Shown: piece by piece, positions 16,825 through 26,157 of the stretch
How positions within the stretch are numbered: the stretch's first letter is position 1
How the letters are laid out: the number at the start of each line of letters is the position of its first letter
Virus record (IMG/VR): IMGVR_UViG_3300025102_000075
Coordinates: 1 to 42,096 of that record
DNA length: 42,096 nucleotides
Source: a virus
Reading direction: 5' to 3' (one strand)
The notes under the pieces: model-generated
Database searches by the model: none
What the model was told of the DNA's origin: nothing
What the model saw: the letters and a program-made list of their open reading frames with translations, nothing else
Program-made: the position numbers and the translations under genes

Positions 16825-16848
16825 ACTATTTAATTTTATTATATTATG
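16825..16848 (+). promoter_or_regulatory. Duplicated A/T leader, copy 2
   Basis: ACTATTTAATTTTATTATAT plus TATG, matching 22 of 24 positions with 14041-14064, ends in the start codon at 16846. It directly follows the terminator, so a promoter here would restart transcription, though no -35/-10-like pair is obvious. Confidence 0.45.
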
Positions 16849-17664
16849 GCTAAAAAAGCTACAGCAGTAGAAACTGTTGAGGTTGCACCTCAAGAGGTTG
16901 CGGTAAAATCCGCTCCTAAACCCACAAAACCAACGTGGGAAATTAAAGATAGAGTTTATTATTTAAAAGGAAATAAATCTCCTTTAACTCTAACTATTCC
17001 AGGTAAGCACACTAGAAAGCATGCTTTACTTTATTTTGATCCTGCATCAGGTAAACAAAGAGAAATTAGATATGCTACAAATCAAGATTCACCTCTTGTA
17101 GATGAACAAAAAGGTGAATGCACAATGGGTCATATTAGATTTTTTGATGGAACTTTAAAAGTTCCAAAAGAAAAACAAAATCTACAAAAACTATTATCTT
17201 TATATCACCCTTTAAAAGGTAAATTGTATGAAGAATTTAGCGCTGTTGAAGAAGCTGTTGATCAATTAGATGTTTTAGATCTTCAAATAGATGCTTTAAA
17301 TGCCGCTAGAAACATGGAAGTAGATCAATCTGAAGCAATACTTAGAGTAGAAATAGGTTCAAAAGTTAACTCTATGAGTTCTAAAGAAATTAAAAGAGAT
17401 TTACTTTTATTTGCTAGAACAAATCCACAATTATTTATTAGCTTAGCTAATGATGACAATGTTCAATTAAGAAACACAGCTATTAGAGCTGAAGAAGCTG
17501 GTATAATTAAATTATCAGGCGATCAAAGAACATTTACTTGGGGATCAAACGGTAGAAAATTAATGAATGTACCTTTTGATGAAAACCCTTACTCAGCATT
17601 TGCTGCTTTCTTAAAAACAGACGAAGGTGTTGAGATCTATAAATCTATAGATAAAAAACTATAA
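16846..17664 (+). CDS. Head-associated protein
   Basis: 272 residues. The N-terminal ~30 residues are Lys/Ala/Pro/Val-rich and likely disordered. Then comes a beta region (RVYYLKGNKSPLTLTIPGKHTRKHALLYFDP) and a C-terminal helical half (EAVDQLDVLDLQIDALNAARN). The last part, NGRKLMNVPFDENPYSAFAAFLKT, looks folded. It sits between the capsid and connector genes and is bounded by hairpin terminators on both sides. It may be a capsid-associated or head-completion protein; no known family is recognised. The start shares the 24-base leader with the scaffold-like gene, implying similar expression. Confidence 0.65.
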   Translation: MAKKATAVETVEVAPQEVAVKSAPKPTKPTWEIKDRVYYLKGNKSPLTLTIPGKHTRKHALLYFDPASGKQREIRYATNQDSPLVDEQKGECTMGHIRFFDGTLKVPKEKQNLQKLLSLYHPLKGKLYEEFSAVEEAVDQLDVLDLQIDALNAARNMEVDQSEAILRVEIGSKVNSMSSKEIKRDLLLFARTNPQLFISLANDDNVQLRNTAIRAEEAGIIKLSGDQRTFTWGSNGRKLMNVPFDENPYSAFAAFLKTDEGVEIYKSIDKKL

Positions 17665-17671
17665 AAACAAG

Positions 17672-17710
17672 TGATACTAATATAGGCGGTTTCGGCCGCC
17701 TTTATAGTAT
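17672..17710 (+). terminator. Terminator hairpin before tail genes
   Basis: AGGCGG (17684-17689) pairs with CCGCCT (17696-17701) across the loop TTTCGG. Flanking ATACT and AGTAT with small bulges lengthen the stem. The following T run is weak (TTTATAG), so termination is probably partial. Confidence 0.7.
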
Positions 17711-17725
17711 AAATAAAAAATTAAT

Positions 17726-18502
17726 ATGGCAGTAAGCGTAAATACAGTATACACAACAGTCTTGTATATATTAAACAAAGAACAAAGAGGTTATGTAACA
17801 CCTGCTGAATTTAATAGTATTGCTGATTTAGTACAGAAAGAAATATTTGAATCTTACTTTCCTGACGGTAATCAAATTAATCGTCAAAACCAAAATAATA
17901 CTAACAATGATACTGAGTTTTTTAATATGTATAAAGATGTAGCATATAAGCTATATCCTTTTGAAAAAGAAATTACATTTACATACAACGCAGCTACTGG
18001 TGATTTTTATAATAATACTTCTGATGAAATATACAAAATAGGTGAAGTAATAACTACTTATGCTGGTCAACCTCAATATAACTCTATAACTCAATTAGTT
18101 AGTAAAAAAGACTTTGATAAAATAATAAGGTCTAAATTAACAGCTCCTACCAAACAATATCCTTTGTTTTACACTTCAAGCGCTTCAATAACAACAACAG
18201 GTCAATTGGTTTTAAAAATATCTCCAGTTCCTTCTAACACAAATGACTTTGTTATTGTCAATTGCTTAATAAATCCTACATCACCAAATTGGAGTTATAC
18301 TCTTGGTGGCGTTGGTCAGTATGTTTTTTCTTTACCAGGAAATCCAGGTTCAGCTTCTGTTGATTTTCAGCTAGATATATCAGAGCAAAATAATTTAATT
18401 ATAAATATATTAAAGTATTTTGGAGTTGTTATAAATGATCCTACTATTATAGATGTAGCAGCTCAAGAGGCTCAAGCAACTGAAGTAAATTTAAAATCTT
18501 AA
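17726..18502 (+). CDS. Head-tail connector/adaptor (ring) protein candidate
   Basis: 258 residues. It begins MAVSVNTVYTTVLYILNKEQ then GYVTPAEFNSIADLVQKEIFESYF, an N-terminal helical pair that I associate with adaptor/tubular proteins of marine podoviruses. The rest is mixed strand (TFTYNAATGDFYN; GQLVLKISPVPSNTNDFV), ending in a helix with EAQATEVNLKS. It is the first gene after the terminator and precedes a 411-residue protein with similar companion role. It probably forms the ring under the portal. Recognition is by pattern and position, not a defined motif. Confidence 0.65.
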   Translation: MAVSVNTVYTTVLYILNKEQRGYVTPAEFNSIADLVQKEIFESYFPDGNQINRQNQNNTNNDTEFFNMYKDVAYKLYPFEKEITFTYNAATGDFYNNTSDEIYKIGEVITTYAGQPQYNSITQLVSKKDFDKIIRSKLTAPTKQYPLFYTSSASITTTGQLVLKISPVPSNTNDFVIVNCLINPTSPNWSYTLGGVGQYVFSLPGNPGSASVDFQLDISEQNNLIINILKYFGVVINDPTIIDVAAQEAQATEVNLKS

Positions 18503-18506
18503 ATAA

Positions 18507-19742
18507 ATGAGTTTAGTAACAGAAACAAATCAACAGTATTACCAAGGTGCACAACCTTTTTTAATACCCGCTACTGGAATTAATCAGGAGTTTACTACAA
18601 CTTTTGATACAGATTTAGTCTTTGGTAATTTTGACCCAAACAATGTAGACTATGCTTTAAATAATTTTAAGATCTATACAAGTGCTACTGGCTTACCAGG
18701 TAGTTTTACAGAATACACAAGCTCTTACACAGTAACAAACAATGTTATAAAAGTAGATGGATCTTTAACAATAAACCATTATTTAGTCGTTCAGTTGAAA
18801 ACATTAGATGGTGGTAAATATGGTGACTCTGCCGCTGGAACTGGTTTTGATGCTTTTGGCAATACTGTAGAAGAAAACTATGGGGATTATGAATATATAA
18901 CTTTAAACGATGCTATAGACAACTTTATGGTTGGTTATGTAGGTGACGGTAAAATATTACAAAACGCTAAAAAATCTGATGTATTATTCTTCGCTAAAAG
19001 ATCTTTGCAAGAATTTAGTTATGATACATTGAAAAGTATACACTCTCAAGAATTAACAGTGCCCGCGTCATTAAGTGTTATTCTTCCTCAAGACTACGTT
19101 AATTATGTTAGAGTTTCTAGAATAGACGAGCTTGGAATTAAAAGAATAATATACCCTGTAAATAACCTTACGATAAATCCATACAATAATCTAATACAAG
19201 ACTCTAGCGGTGTTCCAACTCAAGATAATTTTGGCGAAAACTTAGAAGGAACTTCAATAACAGAAGATCGTTGGAAAAATGCTAATTTAAATTTATTAAA
19301 CTTTAACCTATTAAACAACTTTGATGATTTTGCTTATTGGTGGAATTTATATGGTTTTGATGGTAATTTTAATACAGGTAAGTTATATGGTTTAGATCCA
19401 CAAACTTCTCAAATAAACGGTTGGTTTAGCATGAACCATAGAGAAGGTAAAATGTCTTTTTCAAATGAATTAGCAAATAAGCTAATTGTATTAGAATACA
19501 TATCTGATGGCTTAGCTCATGATGGTGACAGTAAAGTTCCAAAGCTGGCAGAAGACGCTCTATACGCGTCTATACTATATAATATAGTGTCTGTAAGAGC
19601 TGGTCAAAACCCAAACGATATAATGAGATTAAAAAGAGACAGAAGCGCTAAGCTTAGAAATGCTAAAATAAGATTATCTAATATAAAGCTTGATGAAATA
19701 GCACAAGTTATGCGAGGTAAATCTAAATGGATAAAACACTAA
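18507..19742 (+). CDS. Tail tubular/neck protein candidate
   Basis: 411 residues beginning four bases after the previous gene. The N-terminal ~110 residues form an immunoglobulin-like or T7 gp17-N-like beta region (YYQGAQPFLIPATGINQEFT; YTVTNNVIKVDGSLTINHYLV). After that a helical region appears (DAIDNFMVGYVG, ADVLFFAKRSLQEF), followed by WNLYGFDGNFNTG and a basic C-terminus (RLKRDRSAKLRNAKI). The order adaptor, tubular, large nozzle protein matches short-tailed phages. It may form the tail ring that joins connector and nozzle. Confidence is moderate because no defining motif is visible. Confidence 0.6.
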   Translation: MSLVTETNQQYYQGAQPFLIPATGINQEFTTTFDTDLVFGNFDPNNVDYALNNFKIYTSATGLPGSFTEYTSSYTVTNNVIKVDGSLTINHYLVVQLKTLDGGKYGDSAAGTGFDAFGNTVEENYGDYEYITLNDAIDNFMVGYVGDGKILQNAKKSDVLFFAKRSLQEFSYDTLKSIHSQELTVPASLSVILPQDYVNYVRVSRIDELGIKRIIYPVNNLTINPYNNLIQDSSGVPTQDNFGENLEGTSITEDRWKNANLNLLNFNLLNNFDDFAYWWNLYGFDGNFNTGKLYGLDPQTSQINGWFSMNHREGKMSFSNELANKLIVLEYISDGLAHDGDSKVPKLAEDALYASILYNIVSVRAGQNPNDIMRLKRDRSAKLRNAKIRLSNIKLDEIAQVMRGKSKWIKH

Positions 19743-19748
19743 AATTAA

Positions 19749-22700
19749 ATGGCAGAAGTTAAAAACTCTTTTTTATCGTCTAAAATGAATAAAGATTTAG
19801 ATGATAGATTAATTCCCAATGGTGAATATAGAAATGCTGTGAATGTTTCTATTAATAAATCAACAGGAGAAAATGTAGGTACAGCGCAAACTGTTTTAGG
19901 TAATGAACAAACTATAAATTTTAATACCTCATTAAACTCAACTGGCTTAGAAGTTATTGGTGTTTTTCCTGACGAATCTTCTAATACAATATATGCTTTA
20001 TTAACAAACAACGTAATAAAACCATATGTTCCTACAGGTGCAGTAGGTGATAACACTGCATATCCTAGTAATCAGAGCTCTGTTACTGGCGGTCCTATAG
20101 AAATAACAACGCCTGGCGCTACGTATACAGATGAAATAGATGGAACAACAACAACTATAGTAGGTAGTGGATCTGGGCTAACAGTATCAGTAACAGTTGA
20201 TGGATCTGGAGGTATAACAGAAGCGAGAATTCAAACATTCGGCTCAGGTTACGCGGTTAATGACGTTGTTCAAGTAAATGGAGGTAATTCTACCGCTAGA
20301 TTAACTATTAAATCTATTTTACCAAATGATCATTTTGTAGTTGCTTATAATATAACAACTACAAATATTACAACTATTTGTCAAGGTTCTTTTTTAAATT
20401 TTTCAACATTATCTCCTGTAAATGGTATTAATTTGCTGGAAGATTTGTTATTTTTTACAGATAATAGAAATCAACCTAGAAAAGTAAATATAACAAGATC
20501 AAATCCATATTATACAACAGAAGATCAAATATCTGTTGCTAAATATTATCCATATGAAACAATAGAATTATATCAACCGAGTAATATAGCTGGTGCTGTT
20601 GTTCACACTGGAACTACTAACGCTGTTGTTAATAGCAACGTTATATCTTTTGCAACGGGACCTACGCCTTCATCGCCTACGCCAAATATTTCTTTAGGCG
20701 TTACAGGAGTAGCCGCGACTCTATTAGCGTCCGGACAAGGATATGCACTAGCTTCAGCAGTTACTACTGAGGGCGGATCTGGGTCAGGCTTATCAATTAA
20801 CATATTGTCACTTTCTTCTGGTAATGGTATAGCGACTTTTAGCATAGCTAGCGAAGGCTCTGGATATTCAACAGGAGACGTTCTAACCGTTGTTCAAAGC
20901 TCTAGTAGTAATACGGCTGAGTTAACAATAAGTGTTGTAAAAGAAAATACTTTCATAACTGATGTAACAAACTGGCCAACTTCAATAACTGTTAATCAAA
21001 CTCAAGATCTTCCAGCTGGAACAGCTATCAAGCTTTCAGAGCCTGAAACAACAATGAAGGATGCTATAAGTACTTATCTTCCTGTAGAAGCAAACGCTGG
21101 TGGTTCTGGCAAAATGTCGATTCAAAATGGTACTAGGTTTTATGTTAAAAAAGATTCTTATACTGGTAACAGTAATATTATTAATACTAACATATTTATT
21201 AAGAATTCTAGTGGAACTTATATAAATTCAAACATAACTGTTGTATCAAAGTTATCAGTAAGTAATCCATCTGATTCTTGGGAAATAATAGCTAGCAGCG
21301 CCTTAGATGCTCTAACCTCACCAGTTCGTACACTATATTTACAAGATGCTGAAGTAAAATTTGCAATACCAAATCCTTATTTTGATCAAGTATTTAAGGA
21401 CAATGCAAATGTTGATTTTCTTTCTGATAAATTTGTAAGATTTTCTTATAGATATAGGTTTGACGATGGTGAATATTCTTTAATGGCTCCATTTACTCAA
21501 CCTTGTTTTATACCAGAGCAAGATGGTTATTTTACTAGTGCTGAAATTGGTGAAGGTAACGTTTCTGATCAAGAAAAAGCATATAGAAGTACAGAGGTTA
21601 GTTTTATGGAAAACAAGGTTAATAAAATACTTTTAAATGTTCCTTTACCATCTAGTGCAAATTCTTTAGGTACTAATTTTAAAGTAACTGAAATAGATAT
21701 ACTATATAAAGAGTCAGATCAAACATCTATAAAAGTAGTTGACTCTATACCTCTTTTAAATAATGTTCAAGGTACTAGTGAATATTATCAATATGAATAT
21801 GGTTCTAAACCTCCATTTAAAACACTACCGCAGAGTGATACTGTAAGAGTTTTTGATAAAATACCAGTTAAGGCTGCTGCTCAAGAGGTCTCAAGTAATA
21901 GAATTATATATGGTAATTTTCAAGATAAACATACTCCACCTTCTTTTTTAAATTATACGCTTGCTTCAGGTGCTAAAGGTGTAATTGGAGCAGTTACATC
22001 TCCAAAGTTTACAATATCAGAAAACAAAATAACTAATTACACAAGCATAGTAGAATATCCTAACGCTAATTTAAAAGAAAATAGAACGTATGAAGTAGGT
22101 GTAGTACTAGCTGATAGATTTGGAAGACAGTCTACTGTTATTTTTTCTAAAACAAAATTATCTTTACTCTCTAGTTTTATTGCTTCTTCTCGTTATTCTT
22201 CTTATAGAAGTTTAGAAGACAATTCGATTAGTTCTACAAACCCCACTGGAGGTATATTAAATTTTGATGGTGATTCTTTAAAAATACAATTTATAGACAT
22301 TATAAATAGTTTTAAGAATGAAGCAACTGGAGCTCCTGGTTTATATAACGGTGATTCTAATTCTCAAGATTACAATCCACTAGGTTGGTATTCTTTTAAA
22401 ATAGTTGTAAAACAAACAGAGCAAGAATACTACAATGTTTACATTCCAACTGCGATGGCGGCTTATCCTTTAGATAGAACTAAAGAAATAAACACGACAT
22501 CTCACGTAGTTTTATATAATGATAATATAAATAAAGTACCTAGAGACTTAACAGAAGTAGGACCTACGCAAAGAGAATTTCCTAGTAGTGTTAGAATGTT
22601 TGGTAGAGTTAATAATGCTCTTAGTTTTGGGGCTAGAGCGGGTCAATTTTATCCAGGTAGAGCAGCTAGTTTGTCTACAACAATAGCTACTATAAAAGAT

Positions 22701-24638
22701 TTATTTGATTTTCAAGAATTTCCTGATCTTTCTACAGTTTCAGGTGATCCATATATTTTTTATAACTATGATTATACCGGTGGTGCTGGTGGTAGTGGAA
22801 CCACATTTACCACGTCTGACGGTAGTTCTTTAATAGCTAGAATAGAAAGTTCAAATGATACTAAGTTTGGGCTCCAAATTCAAAGTCAAGGTTATTATAC
22901 AAACGCACCTAGTTTAAATGTTTTTGAAACAGCACCAATAGTATCTTTATTAGATATATATTATGAAACATCGACCGCTGGAAGAATAGATTTATTAAAT
23001 AAAGCTATAGCTGAAGGACCGGCTGCTAATATATTTTTTGGGCTAAGCACTTTTGGATTTTTTGCTACTGAAGCATTTGAAGGTTTAAATTCTAGTAGTG
23101 ATCAACAAAGAATTTGCACAACTCCTTTTCAGCCTCTTAATTTTAATGGGGCTCCTTTAGGGGTAGCTGCTGAAAATACATGCGAAATTATATCTGTAAC
23201 TAATCAAATTGGAAATACTTTTAATGAAGATGGAATTCCGTATTTTGTAGCTCCTAGTGAAGGTCTTGGGACTGACGGTATTTTCGGTATTGAACCTCTT
23301 TTAGATGCTTCAGGTAATGCCACTGGTCAGTTTAGAATAGTTCTTACTAAATCACCTGGGCCACAAGCTCCTGGTCTTGTTGTAACAGGTGGATCTGTTC
23401 TTGATGAGCCGCGTTCTTATGTTTATACTTTTAATTTAAGATTTACAAACCCAGCAGCCGCTGAAGATTTTAACATCGAACGAACATTTGAATTAGGAAA
23501 TGTTAATCCTCCAAGTCATTGTAATGGTGAAACTTATCAACCACAGCCTGGTTCAATTAATGTTATAGACAGAGCAGGTAATGACGCTTATGATTGTAAT
23601 TGTAACTCGTCTGGAAGTAATCCTGTAGCAATAACTAATAATATTTTTGATTTAGCCGAAGGAGATTTTGGAAGATTATTTGGTGTTACTTGTCAAAATG
23701 GATCTAAAACGCAATCTTTAAACAAAGAAGGCATGGTTTTTTCTTTTGAATTTTTAAGGGAAACTATTAACAATCTAGATTATTTTTATCAAGGAAATCA
23801 AATAGATCCGTTTTTCACAATAAGCAATGATAATATTCCAACATCTGGAGCTCTAGCTAATCAACAAGCTATTATAAGTGTTCCGCAGCAAAATAATTTA
23901 ACTCTCAACAGGAAGTATGTACTTGCTATAAGAGCCTGTGACGCTGGTAATCCAAATTTATGCAGCATTTGTGAGATAACATTTAATTTTTCAGAAAGTC
24001 CTTCTATTGCATATGACGGTGGAGCTTTTTCAGAAATTCTTCCGTTCCCATTTGAAGCTAGATCTGACTATTTTTTATATGATGTTTGTCAGAATAGATG
24101 GTGGAAATCATTAGTACCTCAAGTTCCAATACCAGACAACCCAAGCGAATTTCTCACATCATCACCACTATTTTGTCCTGTTAGAGTTGAAACTAGATAC
24201 GCTCCAGTTGAAATGAAAATTGCATACAGTATATATAATGGGGGTAATAATCGTTATCCAGCTGAAATTAATGGCGACCTTGGCATGCATGCTATTTTTA
24301 ACAATCAAGGATATCCTGGAACTCCTTTATTTGCTACTGCTAGTGCTTCTGGTGTTTATGCTGAGCCACCTGAAAGTGTCCCAATTAATGGAGCAGATGG
24401 TATTAAAAAAGTATTAACAAATGGTGTTCAAATACCTGCAGGAGGCTCAGTTGACGGATTTAGCACCACCACACTTAAACTTCCAATACAACCAAATCAA
24501 ATAGGTTGGGGTAATTCAGCTAGCAATGAAAATGTTGGAATAGTAGTAAGTCCGAATGCTACAGCATCAATCGAAGGATGTAACACTAATGCAAAACCAG
24601 TTGTTCAAATACAATTAGTAGCAACAAGACCAACGTAA
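19749..24638 (+). CDS. Large tail nozzle protein (tubular B-like) with inserted repeats
   Basis: 1629 residues. The start MNKDLDDRLIPNGEYRNAVNV followed by GTAQTVLGNE is a pattern of nozzle (tubular B-like) proteins, which describe the genomic DNA exit channel. Two Gly/Ser-rich units, residues ~115-190 and ~314-397, share GSGSGL, GxGxI and GSGYxxxDVxxV, and a weaker third is near 1008-1060. The C-terminal third is unusually Cys-rich (TCEI, HCNGET, DCNC, VTCQNG, RACDAGNPNLCSICE, DVCQN, LFCPV, GCNT). Gly/Ser units look like inserted decoration domains. It is followed by a second nozzle-related protein at 24667. Confidence 0.7.
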   Translation: MAEVKNSFLSSKMNKDLDDRLIPNGEYRNAVNVSINKSTGENVGTAQTVLGNEQTINFNTSLNSTGLEVIGVFPDESSNTIYALLTNNVIKPYVPTGAVGDNTAYPSNQSSVTGGPIEITTPGATYTDEIDGTTTTIVGSGSGLTVSVTVDGSGGITEARIQTFGSGYAVNDVVQVNGGNSTARLTIKSILPNDHFVVAYNITTTNITTICQGSFLNFSTLSPVNGINLLEDLLFFTDNRNQPRKVNITRSNPYYTTEDQISVAKYYPYETIELYQPSNIAGAVVHTGTTNAVVNSNVISFATGPTPSSPTPNISLGVTGVAATLLASGQGYALASAVTTEGGSGSGLSINILSLSSGNGIATFSIASEGSGYSTGDVLTVVQSSSSNTAELTISVVKENTFITDVTNWPTSITVNQTQDLPAGTAIKLSEPETTMKDAISTYLPVEANAGGSGKMSIQNGTRFYVKKDSYTGNSNIINTNIFIKNSSGTYINSNITVVSKLSVSNPSDSWEIIASSALDALTSPVRTLYLQDAEVKFAIPNPYFDQVFKDNANVDFLSDKFVRFSYRYRFDDGEYSLMAPFTQPCFIPEQDGYFTSAEIGEGNVSDQEKAYRSTEVSFMENKVNKILLNVPLPSSANSLGTNFKVTEIDILYKESDQTSIKVVDSIPLLNNVQGTSEYYQYEYGSKPPFKTLPQSDTVRVFDKIPVKAAAQEVSSNRIIYGNFQDKHTPPSFLNYTLASGAKGVIGAVTSPKFTISENKITNYTSIVEYPNANLKENRTYEVGVVLADRFGRQSTVIFSKTKLSLLSSFIASSRYSSYRSLEDNSISSTNPTGGILNFDGDSLKIQFIDIINSFKNEATGAPGLYNGDSNSQDYNPLGWYSFKIVVKQTEQEYYNVYIPTAMAAYPLDRTKEINTTSHVVLYNDNINKVPRDLTEVGPTQREFPSSVRMFGRVNNALSFGARAGQFYPGRAASLSTTIATIKDLFDFQEFPDLSTVSGDPYIFYNYDYTGGAGGSGTTFTTSDGSSLIARIESSNDTKFGLQIQSQGYYTNAPSLNVFETAPIVSLLDIYYETSTAGRIDLLNKAIAEGPAANIFFGLSTFGFFATEAFEGLNSSSDQQRICTTPFQPLNFNGAPLGVAAENTCEIISVTNQIGNTFNEDGIPYFVAPSEGLGTDGIFGIEPLLDASGNATGQFRIVLTKSPGPQAPGLVVTGGSVLDEPRSYVYTFNLRFTNPAAAEDFNIERTFELGNVNPPSHCNGETYQPQPGSINVIDRAGNDAYDCNCNSSGSNPVAITNNIFDLAEGDFGRLFGVTCQNGSKTQSLNKEGMVFSFEFLRETINNLDYFYQGNQIDPFFTISNDNIPTSGALANQQAIISVPQQNNLTLNRKYVLAIRACDAGNPNLCSICEITFNFSESPSIAYDGGAFSEILPFPFEARSDYFLYDVCQNRWWKSLVPQVPIPDNPSEFLTSSPLFCPVRVETRYAPVEMKIAYSIYNGGNNRYPAEINGDLGMHAIFNNQGYPGTPLFATASASGVYAEPPESVPINGADGIKKVLTNGVQIPAGGSVDGFSTTTLKLPIQPNQIGWGNSASNENVGIVVSPNATASIEGCNTNAKPVVQIQLVATRPT

Positions 24639-24666
24639 AAATAAATTAAAAAAAGTAATAATAAAA

Positions 24667-26139
24667 ATGGCAGCTATTTTAGAAATAAAATATTTTAATT
24701 CTTTTATATTAAAGAATCACGAACATCCTATTTCATCGGTGAGAGATAATCAAAGAGAAGCGTGGAATGGATCTCATGGTATACCAGAACAAATAGGTGG
24801 TTTTCCATTAGAGCTTAATATTACTTACGCTAATAGTTGGTATTTAGAAGAGGCAAGAATAAGAGGTGGTTATAACAACACGTCTACTGACTACGGCGTT
24901 AGAGCATATTTAGTAGAACAAGAGCCTAACTCTAGTATTAAACTTAATTCTTTAATATATTCAGGTATTTACAACTCAAGAACAGGTGTAAATAATACAA
25001 ACGTGTTTAGTGTTGCTGATGAAATAACTAAAAGTTTAGATCCAGCAAATGGTTCAATACAAAAACTTTACGCAGAAGATACTAATTTAATTATATTTCA
25101 AGAATTTAAAGTAAATAAAGCTTTAATAGATAAAGATGCTATATATAGCGCAGAAGGTGGTGGTCTACCTGTTAGTTCTTTTAAAGTAGTAATAGGCCAA
25201 ACTGTCCCTATTCCAGGTAATTATGGTATTGGAAAAAATCCAGAAAGTTTTGCCGTGTATGGATATAATAAATATTTTGTAGATCCAAATCAAAATGCTG
25301 TAATGAGATTAGGACCTCAAGGCTTAGAAGAAATATCTAGAGCAGGTATGAACGGGTTTTTTAGAAACCAAATAATTAATGTAAATAGTACAACTAGTGG
25401 TATAGGTAAATTAATAGGCGCTTGGGATATTTACAATAAAGAATATGTTTTATCTCTTCAGCCTTCAAATCCGTCTTTAGAATTAGCTGAGCCCACTGTT
25501 TCTTACGACGAAAGAGCTCAAGGTTGGATAAGCTTTTATAGCTATAAACCTAGACAATCTTTTAGCATAAGAAATCAACATTACACAACAAAAAACGGCG
25601 TGTTGTTTTTACACAATGCTCAAAATGATATTTATAATACTTTTTACGGGGTGTCAACGCCTTCTTCTATAGAATTTACATTTAATCCTCAGGTTAGTAA
25701 TTCTAAGGTTTTTAATACTGTTAATTACGAAGGATCTAATGGTTGGCAAGTTAATTCTTTTGTTTCTGATGAAATTGGACCAGGAAACTTTAGCTCTATA
25801 GGAGGTTTTACTAAAGATACTACTGCGCAAGTTTTAAGCTATACACAAGGAGCTTATGATTCTTCAGTTCCTCCATTAACAGGAGCCGCAGCTTTGACAT
25901 CAACAGCTATTCAACCTGTTTTTAGAGCTGGTTTTTATAGAAAAGAAAACAAGTATTGTGCTACTTTAGTAAATAATAGTTTAATAGCAGAAAACGAGAT
26001 TATTTTTGGTGATCAAATTTCTGGTATAAAAGGATTTTTTGCAAATGTAAAAATATCAACAGATACAGTAACAGACCCTAATGGTTTTAAAGAACTGTTT
26101 GCAGTATCATCTAACTACACTTTTTCAAGTGGATATTAA
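24667..26139 (+). CDS. Tail nozzle/stabilisation protein, second part
   Basis: 490 residues, beta-rich, with ARIRGGYNNTSTDYGVRAYLV, YSGIYNSRTGVNNTNVF, and SFAVYGYNKYFVDPNQNAV, then WDIYNKEYVLSLQ and YDERAQGWISFYSY. These read like repeated blade strands of a propeller, similar in kind to the C-terminal part of tail nozzle proteins. Together with the preceding 1629-residue protein it may replace one large nozzle gene (a split arrangement). The start is 28 bases after the previous stop, at a poly-A/T leader. No enzymatic motif. The two-gene interpretation is inferred. Confidence 0.65.
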   Translation: MAAILEIKYFNSFILKNHEHPISSVRDNQREAWNGSHGIPEQIGGFPLELNITYANSWYLEEARIRGGYNNTSTDYGVRAYLVEQEPNSSIKLNSLIYSGIYNSRTGVNNTNVFSVADEITKSLDPANGSIQKLYAEDTNLIIFQEFKVNKALIDKDAIYSAEGGGLPVSSFKVVIGQTVPIPGNYGIGKNPESFAVYGYNKYFVDPNQNAVMRLGPQGLEEISRAGMNGFFRNQIINVNSTTSGIGKLIGAWDIYNKEYVLSLQPSNPSLELAEPTVSYDERAQGWISFYSYKPRQSFSIRNQHYTTKNGVLFLHNAQNDIYNTFYGVSTPSSIEFTFNPQVSNSKVFNTVNYEGSNGWQVNSFVSDEIGPGNFSSIGGFTKDTTAQVLSYTQGAYDSSVPPLTGAAALTSTAIQPVFRAGFYRKENKYCATLVNNSLIAENEIIFGDQISGIKGFFANVKISTDTVTDPNGFKELFAVSSNYTFSSGY

Positions 26140-26157
26140 TAATAAAAAATAATAATT

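Noticed and set aside
24220-24417. 65-residue hydrophobic open frame inside the nozzle gene
   Set aside because: It lies in another frame of a long real gene and has no independent leader.
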